Shown here piece after piece: positions 4,958 through 6,168 of a stretch of DNA of 6,168 bases. Location: contig JACZTW010000235.1 of the NCBI GenBank assembly GCA_022573485.1, positions 1 to 6,168 on the forward strand. Direction: 5' to 3'. This DNA is from Planctomycetota bacterium (GTDB lineage Bacteria > Planctomycetota > Phycisphaerae > UBA1845 > CAIVHJ01). Under the pieces are notes generated by a model. It did no database searches and had not been told where the DNA came from. It saw only the letters and a list, made by a program, of their open reading frames with translations. A program made the translations under genes and the position numbers. Within the stretch, counting starts at the first letter, position 1; each line of letters opens with the position of its first letter.

Positions 4958-5869
4958 ATGTCGGCTGAACAGGCGGATCATTATCTTATCGAGGAAATCC
5001 GCGGCGGCAGTGAGGCTGGCTGGCGTCAGTTGATCGACCGCTACCAGGGTCGGTTGCAGGCGTTTGCCAAATCACGAATCGCTTCGATCGCGGATGCGGA
5101 GGACGTGGTCCAGGACACCTTCATTGGATTTCTTCAGAGCCTGTCGCGCTACGATGCCGCCCGTTCCCTGGAAACCTATCTGTTCACGATTCTGCGATAC
5201 AAGATCACCGACTATCTCCGAGCCAGCGGTTCAGGTTTTCGAAAACTCGAAACGCAGGCCGACGATTGGTGGGAGGAGGCCACACCTTCACTGGCGGAGT
5301 CGCCGAGCATGGCCGCCGTGAAGGCTGAATCAGCCGAGGCACAACAGGCTCTCTTGGCAACCGTTCTGCGACAGCTCATTCAGGATCTCAGAGACCGCGG
5401 CGCATTTGAGGACCTGCAGATAATCGAGTTGCTGTTCTATGCGTGTCGCCGAAACAACCGCGTCGCGGAGTTGTTGGATGTGGACGAGAAGCACGTAGCG
5501 GGTGTAAAGTATCGAGCCATCCAGAAGATTCAAAAGTACCTTTCGGAAATGGAAGCAGCCACGGTGGGTGCCATGACAGAAGTACAGGCGGACGCCAACG
5601 TGAGCAGCGTCTGGCTCCAGCAGCGCGTGACCTGTCTGAAGCGAAGTACCCTCGGCCAGTACCTGCTCGGCATCCTGGAAGAACCTTGGCTGTCCTATAC
5701 GCAGTTCCATCTCGATGTCGTCGGATGCCCACTGTGCGTGGCCAACCTGGAGGATCTGGAGATGGAAGATGAAGGCGACGATCTGAGTGCCTCGTCGGGC
5801 CAGATTTTTGCTTCCAGTGTCGGTTTTCTGTCACGGGTCTCCTCGCCCGATTCCGAATCTTCGCCATGA
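4958..5869 (+). CDS. Sigma-70 family RNA polymerase sigma factor (ECF-like) with long C-terminal extension
   Basis: A 303-residue alternative sigma factor. Region 2 is at about 24-88 (LIDRYQGRLQAFAKSRI, then DAEDVVQDTFIGFLQSLSRY, then LETYLFTILRYKITDYLR); it binds core polymerase and the -10 element. An acidic linker of about 60 residues follows. Region 4 is at about 150-196 (LQIIELLFYACRRNNRVAELLDV, KHVAGVKYRAIQKIQKYL), a helix-turn-helix for the -35. Beyond it lie about 105 extra residues unusual for a minimal ECF factor, including FHLDVVGCPLCVANLEDLE (250-268), whose C257-x-x-C260 resembles a zinc- or redox-binding pair, then an acidic Ser-rich tail. The start at 4958 follows GAGTGG (4945-4950) and is preferred over an in-frame TTG at 4943. 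Its stop overlaps the start of a 33-codon ORF (ATGA), and a lipoprotein follows, suggesting one transcript. No separate anti-sigma factor is visible; the tail may play that part. Confidence 0.9.
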   Translation: MSAEQADHYLIEEIRGGSEAGWRQLIDRYQGRLQAFAKSRIASIADAEDVVQDTFIGFLQSLSRYDAARSLETYLFTILRYKITDYLRASGSGFRKLETQADDWWEEATPSLAESPSMAAVKAESAEAQQALLATVLRQLIQDLRDRGAFEDLQIIELLFYACRRNNRVAELLDVDEKHVAGVKYRAIQKIQKYLSEMEAATVGAMTEVQADANVSSVWLQQRVTCLKRSTLGQYLLGILEEPWLSYTQFHLDVVGCPLCVANLEDLEMEDEGDDLSASSGQIFASSVGFLSRVSSPDSESSP

Positions 5870-5967
5870 AGAACGATCTTTCAATCAAAGTGTGGGGCCA
5901 TTCCCGTGAGGACGTAATGGGCTGGGCGAAGACCGGGCTTTGTGGAGTCAGAGGTCACTTCAGATGA
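5866..5967 (+). CDS. Possible 33-residue ORF coupled to sigma factor and lipoprotein
   Basis: The start ATG (5866-5868) overlaps the sigma-factor stop in an ATGA quartet. The stop TGA (5965-5967) overlaps the lipoprotein start codon at 5964 in another ATGA quartet. The product begins MKNDLSIKVWGHSREDVMGW and ends GVRGHFR. It has one Cys, no signal peptide and no recognised family. There is no clear ribosome-binding site of its own, so translation would depend on coupling. The double 4-bp overlap is typical of real operon genes, but the ORF is short enough to arise by chance. Confidence 0.3.
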   Translation: MKNDLSIKVWGHSREDVMGWAKTGLCGVRGHFR

Positions 5968-6161
5968 TGCGGCGGATCTTGGCATTCGTTGCGGTTGCCG
6001 GCGGCGTCCTCATGGCCTGCACCCCAAAGACGCCGGGGCAGCGGTATGCCGAACGGATGAGCCGACTCACCCAGCAAATCGAAAAGCTCCAGGAGCAGAT
6101 TCACGAGGAGCAACAGAAGGAAATGGAGCGCCTCCGTGATGCTCAGGAAACGCCGCGGTAA
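5964..6161 (+). CDS. Small coiled-coil lipoprotein
   Basis: A 65-residue protein. MMRRILAFVAVAGGVLMAC is a lipoprotein signal peptide: Arg3-Arg4, a hydrophobic core, and lipobox LMAC with the acylated Cys at position 19. The mature part is about 46 residues, highly charged, with leucine/isoleucine heptads in RMSRLTQQIEKLQEQIHEEQ, so it is predicted to be one amphipathic coiled-coil helix. It would be anchored in the envelope; the target membrane cannot be told. The ATG at 5964 follows AGAGGT (5950-5955) at good spacing; an ATG at 5967 and an upstream TTG at 5940 are alternatives, but the latter would add eight polar residues before the signal. It lies 94 bp after the sigma gene on the same strand. 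Its architecture resembles tiny Lpp-like lipoproteins, though it has no sequence identity to Lpp that I can recognise. Function unknown. Confidence 0.7.
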   Translation: MMRRILAFVAVAGGVLMACTPKTPGQRYAERMSRLTQQIEKLQEQIHEEQQKEMERLRDAQETPR

Positions 6162-6168
6162 CCAAATC

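Noticed and set aside
1..6168. CRISPR array, insertion sequence, tRNA or rRNA
   Set aside because: No regularly spaced repeats, no transposase-like frame with terminal inverted repeats, and no tRNA or rRNA signature seen on reading both strands.

Overview
The window is high-GC bacterial DNA with compact genes on both strands. It most resembles Planctomycetota. That inference rests on family resemblance recalled from memory: a LexA whose recognition helix reads KVTVFEHVETL, a small HPt protein opening PIYSDLAQSDPAF, and a sigma-70 family factor with a long cysteine-containing tail. No 16S or other phylogenetic marker is present, so the assignment is tentative.

Layout. Positions 1-1088 (minus strand) hold a small YjfB-like putative motility protein followed by the N-terminal 269 codons of a SerA-like D-2-hydroxyacid dehydrogenase that runs off the left edge. 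Positions 1089-1913 are about 825 bp without a confident gene. This stretch carries a possible promoter, a cluster of CATACC motifs and a doubtful, possibly frameshifted ORF. Then come lexA (plus, 1914-2549) and a convergent tatA (minus, 2588-2839). A divergent plus-strand gene follows at 3111-4055, then a convergent single-domain HPt phosphotransfer protein (minus, 4259-4588). The right end is a plus-strand cluster: a doubtful 81-codon ORF, a sigma-70 family (ECF-like) factor (4958-5869), a possible 33-codon ORF and a small coiled-coil lipoprotein (5964-6161).

The main discovery is the gene at 3111-4055. It is split by one in-frame TGA (3732-3734) that falls exactly where the first cysteine of a redoxin/peroxiredoxin-like C-P-F-C active site belongs (YRAHW-TGA-PFC). 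The same frame continues after it with a normal redoxin C-terminal half for 106 more residues. A 6-bp hairpin with a G-first loop starts 14 nt after the TGA, with its apical loop 20 nt after it, which is the placement expected of a bacterial SECIS element. The best reading is a 314-residue exported selenoprotein: a signal peptide, a DsbD-N-like beta domain, and a redoxin domain with a U-P-F-C motif. The alternatives are a TGC-to-TGA nonsense mutation or a sequencing error. No Sec machinery (selA, selB, selC, selD) lies in the window to settle this.

Working together: the genes do not form one pathway. They include serine or hydroxyacid metabolism (SerA-like), SOS control (LexA), Tat export (TatA), envelope thiol redox (the selenoprotein candidate), phosphorelay (HPt) and transcriptional control (sigma factor with a probably co-transcribed lipoprotein).
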